64,000 bases of DNA from Rodentibacter haemolyticus. GTDB taxonomy: Bacteria; Pseudomonadota; Gammaproteobacteria; Enterobacterales; Pasteurellaceae. The position numbers were made by a program, and so were the translations under genes. Each line of letters begins with the position of its first letter. The stretch's first letter is position 1. The notes below the pieces were generated by a model. That model was not told the origin of the DNA and made no database searches. It saw only the letters and a program-made list of their open reading frames with translations. The stretch is from contig NZ_CP063056.1 in assembly GCF_015356115.1 (NCBI RefSeq), positions 1,054,001 through 1,118,000 of the forward strand, read 5' to 3'. Shown here one piece after another: positions 9,594 to 20,028 of the stretch.

Positions 9594-10790
9594 TTACAAA
9601 TTGGTTTTCTGCGCAGGCTCAGTGCCACCAACGATATCTTTTTTAATCAACTCAACAAGGCTGCCGTTACCAATGCCTTGTTGCCCACCGGTAATAATTT
9701 TGTCACCGACTTTTACTTCATCACCTTGTAATTGAGAATAAATACCTTGACGATCTTTTGTAAATACAGTGATTTGTTTAGCACGATAAAGAGAATCTAA
9801 TTTAGGGTTATCGGCAAATTTTGTTTTATCCTCGTCAGAAAGCGGTTCTAACAAATAGGCGATTTCACCATACATATTGTAGCTTATCGCGACTTGCGGA
9901 ACGACAATTTGGTTGATTTCCGTAGGAAGCGCAACACGCAAACGGGAGAACATACCGGAAAGCAATTTACGACCATCTTCCGGATCAAAGGTGGCTTGCA
10001 CATCCACCAAACCGGTTGAAGAATTAATTGCAGGCTCAATGGCTGTAATACGGGCAGAAAAGGTTTCCCCTTGACGTGCATCCGTTGTTGACGTTACCCG
10101 TTGACCGAGAGTTAATTTATCCAGCTCATTTTGTGAAATAGAAAAATCAATTTTCATTGAACTGGTATCTTCTACCCGAACAATCTCAGTACCGACATTG
10201 ACATATTGCCCTACGTTGACTTTCACGATACCCGCTTGTCCATCAAAAGGCGCAACGATTTGACGACGTTCAATTGTCGCTTTTAAAGATTCGATATTCG
10301 CCACTTGAGCATCATAAGCCGATTTCGCATTTTCCAGCTCTTGGCGGGAAACCGAATTGCTTTTTACTAAAGAAGCATAACGTAGATAAGTTTGGCGTAA
10401 GGCTGGTAATTGAGCTTGTGTGGCTTGAAGGCTTGCTCGCTCAACAGAACTATCAAGCTCAACTAATAAATCCCCTTTTTTCACTCTTTGTCCGTTGTTC
10501 ACCAACACGTTAGAAACCGTGCCGGTACTTTGTGCGCTCAACATTGCACCTTGATTCGGACGAACAAGTCCCGTCGTATTAATCACAGGCGTCCACTCAC
10601 TCGCTTTCACCTCAAGGGCGGTAACCGGACTTGATGCTTCCGGCATATTGGCTAATGCTTTACCAATCATAATGCTACGAAATACATTAAAGCCGATTAC
10701 GCCGGCAAAAATTAAGACGAACACTACCAAAATAATTTTCATAAAGAAAATATGTGAGCGTTTCGGTCTATTCGTTTGAGTTTGACTCAT
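9594..10790 (-). CDS. acrA: RND efflux periplasmic adaptor AcrA
   Basis: The 398-residue protein has one N-terminal membrane helix (about residues 16-36) and then the membrane-fusion layout. VSNVLVNNGQRVKKGDLLVELD is the first lipoyl half and an alpha hairpin follows. IVAPFDGQAGIVKVNVGQ is the second lipoyl half, and beta-barrel and membrane-proximal domains complete it. It bridges AcrB and an outer-membrane channel. It is anchored by a helix rather than a lipid because no lipobox is visible. Confidence 0.94.
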   Translation of the reverse strand: MSQTQTNRPKRSHIFFMKIILVVFVLIFAGVIGFNVFRSIMIGKALANMPEASSPVTALEVKASEWTPVINTTGLVRPNQGAMLSAQSTGTVSNVLVNNGQRVKKGDLLVELDSSVERASLQATQAQLPALRQTYLRYASLVKSNSVSRQELENAKSAYDAQVANIESLKATIERRQIVAPFDGQAGIVKVNVGQYVNVGTEIVRVEDTSSMKIDFSISQNELDKLTLGQRVTSTTDARQGETFSARITAIEPAINSSTGLVDVQATFDPEDGRKLLSGMFSRLRVALPTEINQIVVPQVAISYNMYGEIAYLLEPLSDEDKTKFADNPKLDSLYRAKQITVFTKDRQGIYSQLQGDEVKVGDKIITGGQQGIGNGSLVELIKKDIVGGTEPAQKTNL

Positions 10791-10824
10791 TTTTTAAAGC
10801 TCCGTTAATATTTAAAGACTACTG

Positions 10825-11394
10825 TTACTTCTGAATTGATCGCCAAGTGCGCTCAATCACAGCTTCTAAAATTTCGGTGGTCAATTCCACCTTTAGAAAT
10901 TTGCTTCCCGATGCAATATTCATCGCGCTTTCTAAACTAAGCTGAAAGAGAATTTTATTCGGTAATTCCATTACCAGCTCCCCTGCAGCCTTTGCATTCC
11001 AACAAAAGCGTTCCCAACGACTATTATTATCAACCGCCCTACAAATCTCGGAGAAAGCGGGTAAAAGCTCATATTGACTTAAGTTTGATAACACCGTGGG
11101 ATTATCTTGTAAAAATTCCCAAATGTTCCACCACATTTGTCGATACTGTTCGAAGAAAGATTGTGATTCATCAAAATTTTTCTCAAGTGCCGCCATAAAC
11201 ATAGCGAATAAACGCCTTGCAAATTGCTCTAATAATTCATCTTTATTCTTAAAATAAAGATAAATCGTACCGGCCGCCACATTGGCTTCTTTCGCCAGTT
11301 TATGCATAGAAAGCTGGTTTAAGCCCTCCTTTGCCATTAAGCGATCTGTCGCCATAAAAATCTGCTCGGCTAAATCCGTTTTAGAATGTCGCAT
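10825..11394 (-). CDS. acrR: TetR-family repressor of the acr efflux locus
   Basis: This 189-residue protein has an N-terminal helix-turn-helix, LNQLSMHKLAKEANVAAGTIYLYFKNKDELL (split here as LSMHKLAKEANVAAG and TIYLYFKNKDELL). The start at 11394 (MRHSKTDLAE) fits the H. influenzae homologue. The longer frame to 11439 would begin next to the operator and is rejected. It heads the acrR-acrA-acrB operon and probably represses it by binding the palindrome just upstream, being released by pump substrates. Confidence 0.92.
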   Translation of the reverse strand: MRHSKTDLAEQIFMATDRLMAKEGLNQLSMHKLAKEANVAAGTIYLYFKNKDELLEQFARRLFAMFMAALEKNFDESQSFFEQYRQMWWNIWEFLQDNPTVLSNLSQYELLPAFSEICRAVDNNSRWERFCWNAKAAGELVMELPNKILFQLSLESAMNIASGSKFLKVELTTEILEAVIERTWRSIQK

Positions 11395-11442
11395 AAAAAA
11401 CCTTAAGTTGAATGAAAGAAAGAGATCAAGATTAACCACAAG

Positions 11443-11460
11443 AATGAACGGGCGTTCATT
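11443..11460. promoter_or_regulatory. AcrR operator
   Basis: A perfect inverted repeat AATGAACG-GG-CGTTCATT lies 49 bases upstream of the acrR start. Its TGAACGnnCGTTCA form is typical of TetR-family operators, so it is the probable autoregulatory site for the acrRAB operon. Confidence 0.8.
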
Positions 11461-11551
11461 TTAGAGAAATTTTATTTTTTCGCAAGAAAAAAGTGCGGTC
11501 ATTTTTCGGTGTAATTTAGATATGATAACGAGGAACGAATGCCATTAAATT

Positions 11552-11594
11552 AAACGGCTTGAGTCCGATACAACATCGAGCTCAAACCGTTTTT
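11552..11594 (-). terminator. Hairpin after secF
   Basis: AAACGGCTTGAG and CTCAAACCGTTT form an imperfect 12-bp stem with a loop of about 17 bases. It lies 30 bases beyond the secF stop, in the gap before the acr operator. The U-tract on the secF strand is poor, so strength is uncertain. Confidence 0.5.
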
Positions 11595-11624
11595 CGACTT
11601 ATCCAGCTTTTTGGGTCGGATCAA

Positions 11625-12599
11625 TTAAGGTAAATCATCCACTTCTTTATCCACTTTCGGTGGGATCATATGTTCACGTCTTAAACCTACATCATAGGCA
11701 ATGGCAATAGCGATAAAAATGGAGGAATAAGTACCGAAACCAATCCCGACCAATAATGCCAATGAGAAGTTATGAATAGAAGGACCACCGAAGAAGAACA
11801 AGGCAATAACAACGATTAAGGTTGTCGCAGAGGTCATAATGGTTCTTGATAAGGTTTGAGTGAGGGAAACGTCAATAATATCAATCGTATCTAGACGGCG
11901 AATTTTACGGAAATTTTCACGCACACGGTCAAACACAACAATACTATCGTTAATGGAATACCCCACAACGGAAAGAATAGCCGCAACAAAGGTCAAATCC
12001 ATTTCAACTTGTAAAGCGGAAAAGACACCAAGTGTGATGACTACATCGTGGGCGAGGGAGGCAATCCCCCCTAAGCCTAAACGCCATTCAAAACGTGAAC
12101 CAATGTAGATTAGCATCATTGCAAGGGTAGCGAGTGTGGCATAAACCGCACCTTGTGCTAATTCCTCACCAACGTTAGGGCCTACAAATTCAATACTTTT
12201 AATATGAATGGACGGATCAAGTTCTACCAACATTGCTTTCACACGATCACCAATCGTAGAATCATTGTCTGCCGCCGGTAAGCGAATCATTACGTCTTGA
12301 ACGGAACCGGTGGTTTGCACAATAGGGCTTTCAATGCCGTTTTGTTTTAATTTATCACGAATCTGTTCAAGATTTGCCGATTGTGAAAAGTGCGTATCAA
12401 ACACCACGCCACCGGTAAAATCCAAACCCCAGTTAAATCCTTTTGTGACAATGAAAAACATTGAAATTGCCATTAAAAGCACTGAAACAATATAGCCCCA
12501 TTTACGAATTTTCATAAATTCAGCTAACGGGAACGGGAGTTTAATCCCGTTAATTTCTTTGATGAGATGTCCGTTTTTATCTCTTGCAAAAAGTGCCAT
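11625..12599 (-). CDS. secF: Protein translocase subunit SecF
   Basis: The 324-residue inner-membrane protein contains WGLDFTGGVVFDTHF in the first periplasmic region and the RND-like SVVGYSINDSIVVFDRVRENF motif. Six membrane helices are expected. With SecD and YajC it uses the proton gradient to assist SecYEG export. The ATG at 12599 is chosen over an upstream GTG (12608) because GAGGTGAC forms the ribosome-binding site and overlaps that GTG. It directly follows secD. Confidence 0.96.
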   Translation of the reverse strand: MALFARDKNGHLIKEINGIKLPFPLAEFMKIRKWGYIVSVLLMAISMFFIVTKGFNWGLDFTGGVVFDTHFSQSANLEQIRDKLKQNGIESPIVQTTGSVQDVMIRLPAADNDSTIGDRVKAMLVELDPSIHIKSIEFVGPNVGEELAQGAVYATLATLAMMLIYIGSRFEWRLGLGGIASLAHDVVITLGVFSALQVEMDLTFVAAILSVVGYSINDSIVVFDRVRENFRKIRRLDTIDIIDVSLTQTLSRTIMTSATTLIVVIALFFFGGPSIHNFSLALLVGIGFGTYSSIFIAIAIAYDVGLRREHMIPPKVDKEVDDLP

Positions 12600-12613
12600 A
12601 GTCGTCACCTCAA

Positions 12614-14464
12614 TTAAATAGAAAGTTTTTCAACGCGTTTTCCACCGTAGATCGCATTAACCAATGCTCGGGTTCCGGTGATTGCGGTAAACATAGAAAT
12701 CGCCACCCCTAAGGAAAGAGTGATTGCGAACCCTTGAATCGGGCCTGTCCCTACGGCATAGAGAATGATTGCCGTTAAGATGGTGGTTAGGTTGGCATCG
12801 AAAATGGAGGTAAACGCGCCATTATAACCTTCATTAATCGCTTGCTGAACCGGACGACCGTTGCGGATTTCTTCTTTGATCCGCTCAAAAATCAATACGT
12901 TGGCATCCACCGACATACCGAGGGTTAATACGATACCGGCGATACCCGGCATAGATAGCGTCGCTCCCGGAAGAATCGACATTAATCCCACGAGCAAGAC
13001 AATATTAATCACCATCGCAAGACTTGCGATAATGCCGAAAAGTTTATAGTAGAACAGCATAAATACGATGATGGCGATGAGCCCCCAGAAACTGGCATTC
13101 ATTCCTTGTTCAACGTTTTGTGCCCCCAATGATGGACCGATAGTACGTTCTTCCACAATCTGTACCGGTGCGATTAATGCACCTGATTTCAATAAAGTGG
13201 AAAGATTATTGGCTTCAGCCATACTACCGACACCGGTAATTTGGAAATTTGCCCCAAAGCGGGCTTGGATTGTCGCTACATTGATAACTTCTTCGCTTTT
13301 CTCAAGGATGGTTTTGCCATTTTCGTCTTTTTTACCGTTGTCTTTATATTCGACATAAAGGGTTGCCATCGGTTTTTTGTAGTATTTTTTGGTGAGTTGA
13401 GACATCTGATCCCCACCTTCACTATCTAACGTTACACTTACTTGTGGTGTACCTGATTGTTGATCTAATGCCGCACTGGAATTAATAATGTGCTCACCAC
13501 CTAAAGAAGGACGTTTTAACAATACAACCGGATTGCCTTGGCGATCATATTTCACTTCCGAATCGGCAGGTAAGATACCACGCACCGCCGCTTCGGCATT
13601 TACCGTTGGATTAACCATTCGAAACTCAAGGGTTGCGGTCGCGCCAAGGATTTCTTTTGCGCGTGCGGTGTCTTGCACACCCGGCAATTCAATAACGATA
13701 CGTTCTGCGCCTTGGCGTTGAATAACGGCTTCCGCTACCCCCAATTCTGAAACACGTTTACGTAAAATCGTGAGGTTTTGCTCAATGGCTAAATCACGGG
13801 CTTCGTTAAGTGCGGTCGTAGAAAAAGACAAATTTAGCATATCGTTTGAAGTATCCGCTACGTTTAAAGTCGGATGGCTTTGACGAATAATGCGTGCCGC
13901 CTTTGAAAGTTGATCAGGATTTGCAAGCGTAACCGTCGTGCCGAAATTATCAGCGTTTTTAATGCCTGTATATTGAATTTTTTCTTTGCGGAGTTCGCTG
14001 CGCAAAGTGTCTTGTAATTGTTCTTGACGTTTTGCCAAGGCGGAATTCATATCCACTTCCATTAAGAAACGTACACCGCCGCGCAAGTCTAATCCCCATT
14101 TCATCGGGTTTGCCCCAATGCTGCTTAACCAAGCAGGCGTTGCCGGTGCAAGATTTAATGCGGTGGTGTAGTTATTTCCGAGTTTTTCGGCAATCTTATC
14201 TTTTGCTAAAAGCTGATCATCCGTATTATTGAAACGGGCTAAAATGGAGCCTTGTTCAAGAACGAGGGATTTTGTCGGAAGGTTATTGGTTTTTAGCACC
14301 TCTTGAACCAGTCCTAATGTTGAGGTGTTGGCTTGTTGTCCGCGCGTACCGGAAATTTGTACTGCCGGATCTTCACCGTAAATATTTGGAAGAGAGTATA
14401 AAACACCAATGGCGACCACAAGGATCACCATTAGATTCTTCCATAATGGGTAACGATTTAACAT
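12614..14464 (-). CDS. secD: Protein translocase subunit SecD
   Basis: The 616-residue protein starts MLNRYPLWKNLMVILVVAIG. It has WGLDLRGGVRFLMEVD in the periplasmic P1 head region and SMPGIAGIVLTLGMSVDANVLIFERIKEE in the RND helix set. It partners SecF in the accessory translocon. Length is standard for the family. It lies between yajC and secF with short gaps, as in most gammaproteobacteria. Confidence 0.97.
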   Translation of the reverse strand: MLNRYPLWKNLMVILVVAIGVLYSLPNIYGEDPAVQISGTRGQQANTSTLGLVQEVLKTNNLPTKSLVLEQGSILARFNNTDDQLLAKDKIAEKLGNNYTTALNLAPATPAWLSSIGANPMKWGLDLRGGVRFLMEVDMNSALAKRQEQLQDTLRSELRKEKIQYTGIKNADNFGTTVTLANPDQLSKAARIIRQSHPTLNVADTSNDMLNLSFSTTALNEARDLAIEQNLTILRKRVSELGVAEAVIQRQGAERIVIELPGVQDTARAKEILGATATLEFRMVNPTVNAEAAVRGILPADSEVKYDRQGNPVVLLKRPSLGGEHIINSSAALDQQSGTPQVSVTLDSEGGDQMSQLTKKYYKKPMATLYVEYKDNGKKDENGKTILEKSEEVINVATIQARFGANFQITGVGSMAEANNLSTLLKSGALIAPVQIVEERTIGPSLGAQNVEQGMNASFWGLIAIIVFMLFYYKLFGIIASLAMVINIVLLVGLMSILPGATLSMPGIAGIVLTLGMSVDANVLIFERIKEEIRNGRPVQQAINEGYNGAFTSIFDANLTTILTAIILYAVGTGPIQGFAITLSLGVAISMFTAITGTRALVNAIYGGKRVEKLSI

Positions 14465-14487
14465 AGTTTTCCCTTAGGAATAGAGGA

Positions 14488-14781
14488 TTAAAGAGTTTTT
14501 ACAGAGCCTTTTGGCAAGATAGTGACAATGTAATTACGGTTAATTGTGACTTCTGTGGTGTCATTCAGTGCGATCACAACGCTGTTATTGTCTTCAATTA
14601 CCTTTGTGATTTTGCCCATCACACCGCCTGCGGTTAACACTTCGGTGCCTTTGGCTAATTCAGCCATTAATTTTTTATGCTCTTTATTACGCTTCGCTTG
14701 CGGGCGATAAATCATAAAGTAAAAAATTAAACCGAAAATAACAAAGATAAATAGCGTGGACATTGGACTTTGTGCTTCCAT
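14488..14781 (-). CDS. yajC: Preprotein translocase accessory subunit YajC
   Basis: This 97-residue protein has a single N-terminal membrane helix (LFIFVIFGLIFYFMIYRPQAKR) and a cytosolic tail with LAKGTEVLTAGGVMGKI, the YajC signature. It associates with SecDF-YidC. It is the first gene of yajC-secD-secF and is insulated from the TusA-like gene upstream by a strong terminator. Confidence 0.95.
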   Translation of the reverse strand: MEAQSPMSTLFIFVIFGLIFYFMIYRPQAKRNKEHKKLMAELAKGTEVLTAGGVMGKITKVIEDNNSVVIALNDTTEVTINRNYIVTILPKGSVKTL

Positions 14782-14875
14782 TGAATGTTTCCTTATTGAG
14801 TTAAATTTAAGTTGAAAATTGGGCGATAAAATACCATAAATCGCTTAAAATGTGAAAACTATATTGAAAATCAAG

Positions 14876-14914
14876 TGAAAAAAGACCGCACTTTTACGCT
14901 TACAAAGTGCGGTC
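14876..14914 (-). terminator. Terminator made of paired uptake signals
   Basis: GACCGCACTTT and AAAGTGCGGTC (14884-14914) form a long hairpin. On the minus transcript it is followed by UUUUUUU, so it terminates the hemerythrin/TusA-like transcript before yajC. Confidence 0.85.
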
Positions 14915-14973
14915 GTTTCAAGCTGACTTTTCTTTATGTCGTTGTTATACAAATATTGTTAAATAGCGATTGC

Positions 14974-15046
14974 GTAGGGTCGGCAAATTTTTTGCCCACC
15001 TGAAATATCCCAATTAAAACGGTGGGCAACAAGTTGCCCACCCTAC
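14974..15046. repeat. REP/BIME-like 73-bp imperfect palindrome, backbone family, copy 1
   Basis: The element begins GTAGGGTCGGCAA and ends TTGCCCACCCTAC. Each half is itself an inverted repeat (for example GGTGGGCAACAAGTTGCCCACC). The same 73-base layout recurs at 25940-26012 and in diverged form at 32928-33000. Confidence 0.8.
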
Positions 15047-15056
15047 TTTTTTATAT

Positions 15057-15272
15057 TCAATTTGCTGATTTTTTTATGGTTAATTTTTCCGCTCCATTTC
15101 GCCGGCAAGTGAAATTTAAGGTTTCACAAAGTTGCATAATATCCGAAATGTTATTTTCCGTTGAAATGAACACCGATAATTCGTCATTTTCCTTGAGGGT
15201 CGCTAATACTTTTTTCACCATAAGTAGCGGCAATGGGCAGCGATAAGCGCGAATATCAAGCTGATAATCCAC
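15057..15272 (-). CDS. TusA/SirA-like sulfur-carrier family protein
   Basis: This small 71-residue protein contains YRCPLPLLMVKKVL near its start, with the single conserved Cys-Pro motif of the TusA (SirA/YedF/YeeD) family. Members carry persulfide sulfur for tRNA or cofactor thiolation. Its partner is not visible; the gene sits 10 bases downstream of the hemerythrin protein and may share its transcript. H. influenzae has a similar gene in the same place, between yajC and tgt. Confidence 0.8.
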   Translation of the reverse strand: MDYQLDIRAYRCPLPLLMVKKVLATLKENDELSVFISTENNISDIMQLCETLNFTCRRNGAEKLTIKKSAN

Positions 15273-15282
15273 TATTTCAACC

Positions 15283-15795
15283 TCAAGAATGACGTCGATC
15301 CGACATTATTTTGCCGATTCGGTTCAATTCCGCTTCGGATAAATGTTGCTTACCTAATTCAAAAAGCGGTTCTTCAATGGCGATATGTTTATCGTAACCT
15401 AAGGTAAAACGCTGAATTAATTCCGCATCCACTTGATGACGTTCTTGAGCGATGAGGGCGCTTAACTGTTCGGAAAGTAAATGCCAATTTTGATGTAAAT
15501 CGGTATGTTGGCGTTCTAATTCTTCAATGTCGGTCTTTGCTTGCGGCACTTTGGCAAGAAGAGCGGGGAAAAAATCTTTTTCTTCATCATCGTGATGAAG
15601 CGGTGCTGCTTGATTGAAATATTGCAAAATAATTTTTACATCGTTCAGCACGGCTTGATTCACTCCGTTTTTTTCTAAGTAACCGGGTAAAATATTGAGC
15701 TGGTGACAAAAACGTTTCACCTTACTATGGCAGGCATAAAGCATTTCAATCGGCTCATTCCACGTAGCGAATTGTTGAGGTTCTAGAATTTGCAT
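15283..15795 (-). CDS. Hemerythrin HHE-domain protein
   Basis: The 170-residue protein has spaced His/Glu ligands of the HHE fold: LYACHSKV, LHHDDEEKDFFP, QHTDLHQNW and YDKHIAIEEPLF. Such proteins bind a diiron centre and act in oxygen, nitric oxide or iron-sulfur stress handling. It is probably co-transcribed with the TusA-like gene just downstream, consistent with a sulfur or iron-sulfur role, which is inference. Confidence 0.82.
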   Translation of the reverse strand: MQILEPQQFATWNEPIEMLYACHSKVKRFCHQLNILPGYLEKNGVNQAVLNDVKIILQYFNQAAPLHHDDEEKDFFPALLAKVPQAKTDIEELERQHTDLHQNWHLLSEQLSALIAQERHQVDAELIQRFTLGYDKHIAIEEPLFELGKQHLSEAELNRIGKIMSDRRHS

Positions 15796-15841
15796 TATTT
15801 TTCCTTATGTACAAAGTGCAGTTAGATATTTTTTAAATATT

Positions 15842-15857
15842 TGTGATCTTATTCACA
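15842..15857 (+). promoter_or_regulatory. CRP-binding site
   Basis: TGTGA-TCTTAT-TCACA matches the CRP consensus perfectly in both half-sites. Its centre is about 70 bases before the predicted transcription start of the aldehyde dehydrogenase gene, a classical class I activator position. Confidence 0.8.
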
Positions 15858-15884
15858 AAATTGAATTAACAATTTCGTAACATC

Positions 15885-15913
15885 TTGCGATTTTTTTACC
15901 TCTATCGTATGCT
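15885..15913 (+). promoter_or_regulatory. Predicted promoter of the aldehyde dehydrogenase gene
   Basis: TTGCGA (15885-15890) and TATGCT (15908-15913) are separated by 17 bases, about 75 bases before the start codon. The imperfect -10 box fits an activator-dependent promoter. Confidence 0.5.
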
Positions 15914-15987
15914 CCGAATTGGTTAAATTTTGTTAAATCACACCTTTTAATTTAGCAATTTGATTAACCCACAACAAGGAGCAAATA

Positions 15988-17463
15988 ATGAAAAATCTTA
16001 ATGTTTTTGATCAACACTATGGTTTATTAATTAATGGTGAATGGACCAACGGTTCAGGCAATGATACTTTAACTTCTTATAACCCTGCAAATGGGGAAAA
16101 ATTGGCGACATTTGTTGATGCAACGGATTTGGATGTAGATAATGCCGTGCAAGCCGCTCAACAAGCTTTCAAAAGCTGGCAAAAAACCACGGCAACGGAG
16201 CGAGCGTTAATTCTTAATCAGATTGCAGAAGTTATTGAACAACATCAAGCGTTATTTGCTTTGCAAGAAACTTTAGATAATGGTAAACCGATTAGAGAGA
16301 CACGTGCCGCCGATATTCCTTTAGCGGCTGATCATTTTCGCTATTTTGCCAGCATCATTCGGGGGGAGGAAGGCTCGGCAAATCAACTTGATGAAGAAGA
16401 CTTATCTATTGTTTTGCGTGAACCCATTGGCGTTGTGGGACAAATTATTCCGTGGAATTTCCCATTTTTAATGGCAGCTTGGAAAATAGCACCGGCTCTA
16501 GCTGCAGGTTGCACCATTGTTATTCACCCTTCTAGCACAACTTCACTAAGCTTGCTGTCATTTGCTCAAAAAATAAACCATCTGCTTCCAAAAGGAGTAT
16601 TAAATATCATCACTGGGCGTGGCTCAAAATCAGGTGAATATATGTTACATCACAAAGGTTTTAATAAATTAGCCTTTACGGGTTCTACCGAGATTGGTCG
16701 CCACGTCGGTGTTTGTGCCGCTGAAATGCTGATTCCTGCCACGCTTGAGTTGGGTGGAAAATCCGCCAATATTTTCTTTGATGATATGCCTTTTGATAAA
16801 GCCTTAGAAGGCGCTGTAAAAGGGATTTTATTCAATCAAGGACAAGTTTGTTGTGCCGGCTCCCGTATTTTTGTACAAGAGGGCATTTATGACAAATTTG
16901 TTACCGCATTAGCGGAAGAATTTAAAAAAGTCAAAGTAGGGCTGCCTTGGGAAGACGATACCCAAATGGGTTCACAAGTTAATGCCGGTCAACTTAAAAC
17001 CATTCTTGAATACATCAACATTGGAGAACAAGAGGGCTGTCGTATTATTACCGGTGGACGTAAATTAGAGGGGGAACTCGCTCAAGGTGAATTTGTTGAA
17101 CCAACCTTGATTGAAGCGGATAACCGCTCACGTTTAGCTCAAGAAGAAATTTTTGGACCTGTTGCCACCGTGATTAAATTCAAAACCGAAGATGAAGTGA
17201 TCGCTTACGCTAACGATTCCGAATATGGCTTAGGCGGTGGTGTATGGACAATGAATATCAATCGAGCCTTACGGGTTGCTCGAGCCATTGAAACAGGACG
17301 GGTTTGGGTAAATTGTTACAATCGATTACCGGCAGGCGCGCCGTTTGGGGGGTATAAAACTTCGGGCATTGGGCGTGAAACCCACAAAATGATGCTGAGT
17401 GCCTACACGCAAGTTAAAAATATCTATATTAGCACCCGAGAAGAACCAGAAGGGCTGTACTAA
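15988..17463 (+). CDS. NAD(P)-dependent aldehyde dehydrogenase (AldB/AcoD-like)
   Basis: This 491-residue enzyme has the family landmarks. VVGQIIPWNFPFLMA is the cofactor site, FTGSTEIGRHV the glycine motif and LELGGKSANIFF carries the general-base Glu. NQGQVCCAGSRIFV holds the catalytic Cys near residue 290, and EIFGPVATV follows. It oxidises aldehydes to acids in the cytosol; an AldB-like role with acetaldehyde or similar fits. The usual KPS cofactor motif reads HPSSTTS, so the lysine that binds the adenosine ribose region is His. It is a single gene with a CRP site upstream and a terminator downstream. Confidence 0.88.
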   Translation: MKNLNVFDQHYGLLINGEWTNGSGNDTLTSYNPANGEKLATFVDATDLDVDNAVQAAQQAFKSWQKTTATERALILNQIAEVIEQHQALFALQETLDNGKPIRETRAADIPLAADHFRYFASIIRGEEGSANQLDEEDLSIVLREPIGVVGQIIPWNFPFLMAAWKIAPALAAGCTIVIHPSSTTSLSLLSFAQKINHLLPKGVLNIITGRGSKSGEYMLHHKGFNKLAFTGSTEIGRHVGVCAAEMLIPATLELGGKSANIFFDDMPFDKALEGAVKGILFNQGQVCCAGSRIFVQEGIYDKFVTALAEEFKKVKVGLPWEDDTQMGSQVNAGQLKTILEYINIGEQEGCRIITGGRKLEGELAQGEFVEPTLIEADNRSRLAQEEIFGPVATVIKFKTEDEVIAYANDSEYGLGGGVWTMNINRALRVARAIETGRVWVNCYNRLPAGAPFGGYKTSGIGRETHKMMLSAYTQVKNIYISTREEPEGLY

Positions 17464-17482
17464 GTTACTTTCATTTAGATTT

Positions 17483-17520
17483 AATAAACCACAGGGAAGC
17501 AATTTCTCTGTGGTTTATTT
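17483..17520. terminator. Bidirectional terminator between aldehyde dehydrogenase and tgt
   Basis: A 12-bp stem (AATAAACCACAG with CTGTGGTTTATT) with a 13-base loop and T-rich flanks lies between two convergent genes. Confidence 0.85.
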
Positions 17521-17530
17521 TGTTTGTAGT

Positions 17531-18733
<1,203 letters not shown>

Positions 18734-18737
18734 TTAA

Positions 18738-18765
18738 TAAAAAAGCCTGTTGAATTGACAGGCTA
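18738..18765 (-). terminator. Terminator after queA
   Basis: AGCCTGT and ACAGGCT form a 7-bp stem. On the minus transcript it is followed by UUUUUUAUU, in the 149-base gap between queA and tgt. Confidence 0.75.
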
Positions 18766-18846
18766 TTCGTTGTTGATGGCACAAAGTCTATTATTGCCAT
18801 CTCTTGTTTTTCATTGTAGGCATTAGCCTCTTTTAAGTCAAATGCC

Positions 18847-19938
18847 TTATTCTAACCCTTTCACGTGCGGATTTTTTGTAATAAACATCGCATCCCCATA
18901 ACTGAAAAAACGATAGCGATTTTCGACCGCACTTTTATAGGCTGACATCGTATTTTGATAGCCGGCGAAAGCGGAGACCAACATAATTAAGGTGCTTTCC
19001 GGCAGGTGGAAGTTGGTGATTAACCCATCAACCACACGGAAAGGTTTGCCAGGGTAAATAAAAATGGAGGTATCGGAAAAATAAGGTTCGATAAGATCAG
19101 GGTTGCCATTTTCCTCTGCCGATAGGGCGGCGGTTTCAATGGAACGCACGGAGGTTGTGCCAACCGCAATCACACGTTTTCCCGCTTTTTTGGTGTCGAT
19201 AATCGCATTGCATACTTCTTGTGAAAGCTCCACATATTCGGCGTGCATTACGTGTTCTTCAATATTTTCTACCCGAACCGGTTGGAATGTGCCTGCCCCT
19301 ACGTGTAGGGTAACAAATTCAAAATTGACCCCTTTGGCTCGGAGTTTGGCTAACAATTCGTCATCAAAATGCAAACCGGCGGTAGGTGCAGCCACCGCAC
19401 CCGGTACTTTACTGTAAACCGTTTGATAACATTCTTGATCCGCTTCTTCATCGGGACGATCGATATAAGGCGGCAATGGCATATGTCCGATTTCCTGTAA
19501 CACGTTTAAAAGTGCGGTTGATTTATCCGTTAATTCCACTTCAAATAAGGTGTTATGGCGTGCCGTCATCACCGCTTTAATGCCGTTATTTTCGCCAAGT
19601 TTGTCTTCGCCAAGAAATAATTCCGCCCCGTCTTTTGGTGATTTGGAAGAGCGAATATGGGCTAAGAAACGATGTTCATCTAACATACGTTCCACCAGCA
19701 CTTCAATTTTGCCCCCGCTTGCCTTTCGCCCGAACATTCGTGCCGGAATTACTCTTGTATTGTTGAAAATCAGCAAGTCGCCTTCATCGATTAAATTCAA
19801 TACATCGGTAAAAGTGCGGTGAGAAATTTCCCCGTTTTCACCGTTTAATTGCAGTAAACGGCAGGAAGAACGATCCTCTTTGGGATAGCGGGCGATAAGT
19901 TCATCGGGTAAATCAAAATAGAAATCTGAAACGCGCAT
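18847..19938 (-). CDS. queA: S-adenosylmethionine:tRNA ribosyltransferase-isomerase
   Basis: The 363-residue protein begins [19 protein letters not shown] and contains PAEYVTLHVG-type [25 protein letters not shown] and [12 protein letters not shown], the QueA signatures. It converts preQ1 in tRNA to epoxyqueuosine using the ribosyl group of SAM. Adjacent to tgt, the preceding enzyme in the pathway. Confidence 0.97.
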   Translation of the reverse strand: MRVSDFYFDLPDELIARYPKEDRSSCRLLQLNGENGEISHRTFTDVLNLIDEGDLLIFNNTRVIPARMFGRKASGGKIEVLVERMLDEHRFLAHIRSSKSPKDGAELFLGEDKLGENNGIKAVMTARHNTLFEVELTDKSTALLNVLQEIGHMPLPPYIDRPDEEADQECYQTVYSKVPGAVAAPTAGLHFDDELLAKLRAKGVNFEFVTLHVGAGTFQPVRVENIEEHVMHAEYVELSQEVCNAIIDTKKAGKRVIAVGTTSVRSIETAALSAEENGNPDLIEPYFSDTSIFIYPGKPFRVVDGLITNFHLPESTLIMLVSAFAGYQNTMSAYKSAVENRYRFFSYGDAMFITKNPHVKGLE

Positions 19939-19996
19939 AATGGTATTCGGTTAATAAAAGAAAGGGGGTAGTCTAGTGTGAATTTATTAGAAGTAC

Positions 19997-20022
19997 AAGG
20001 GGAAATGTTTTCATTTCCCCTT
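19997..20022 (-). terminator. Hairpin after pssA
   Basis: AAGGGGAAATG and CATTTCCCCTT form a perfect 11-bp stem with a TTTT loop immediately beyond the pssA stop. The following U-run is weak on the pssA strand, so it may also act as an mRNA 3' stabiliser. Confidence 0.6.
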
Positions 20023-20028
20023 TCAATA

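Noticed and set aside
14884..14914. Paired uptake signals as a protein-binding operator
   Set aside because: The pair is followed by a U-tract on the minus transcript and reads better as a terminator.
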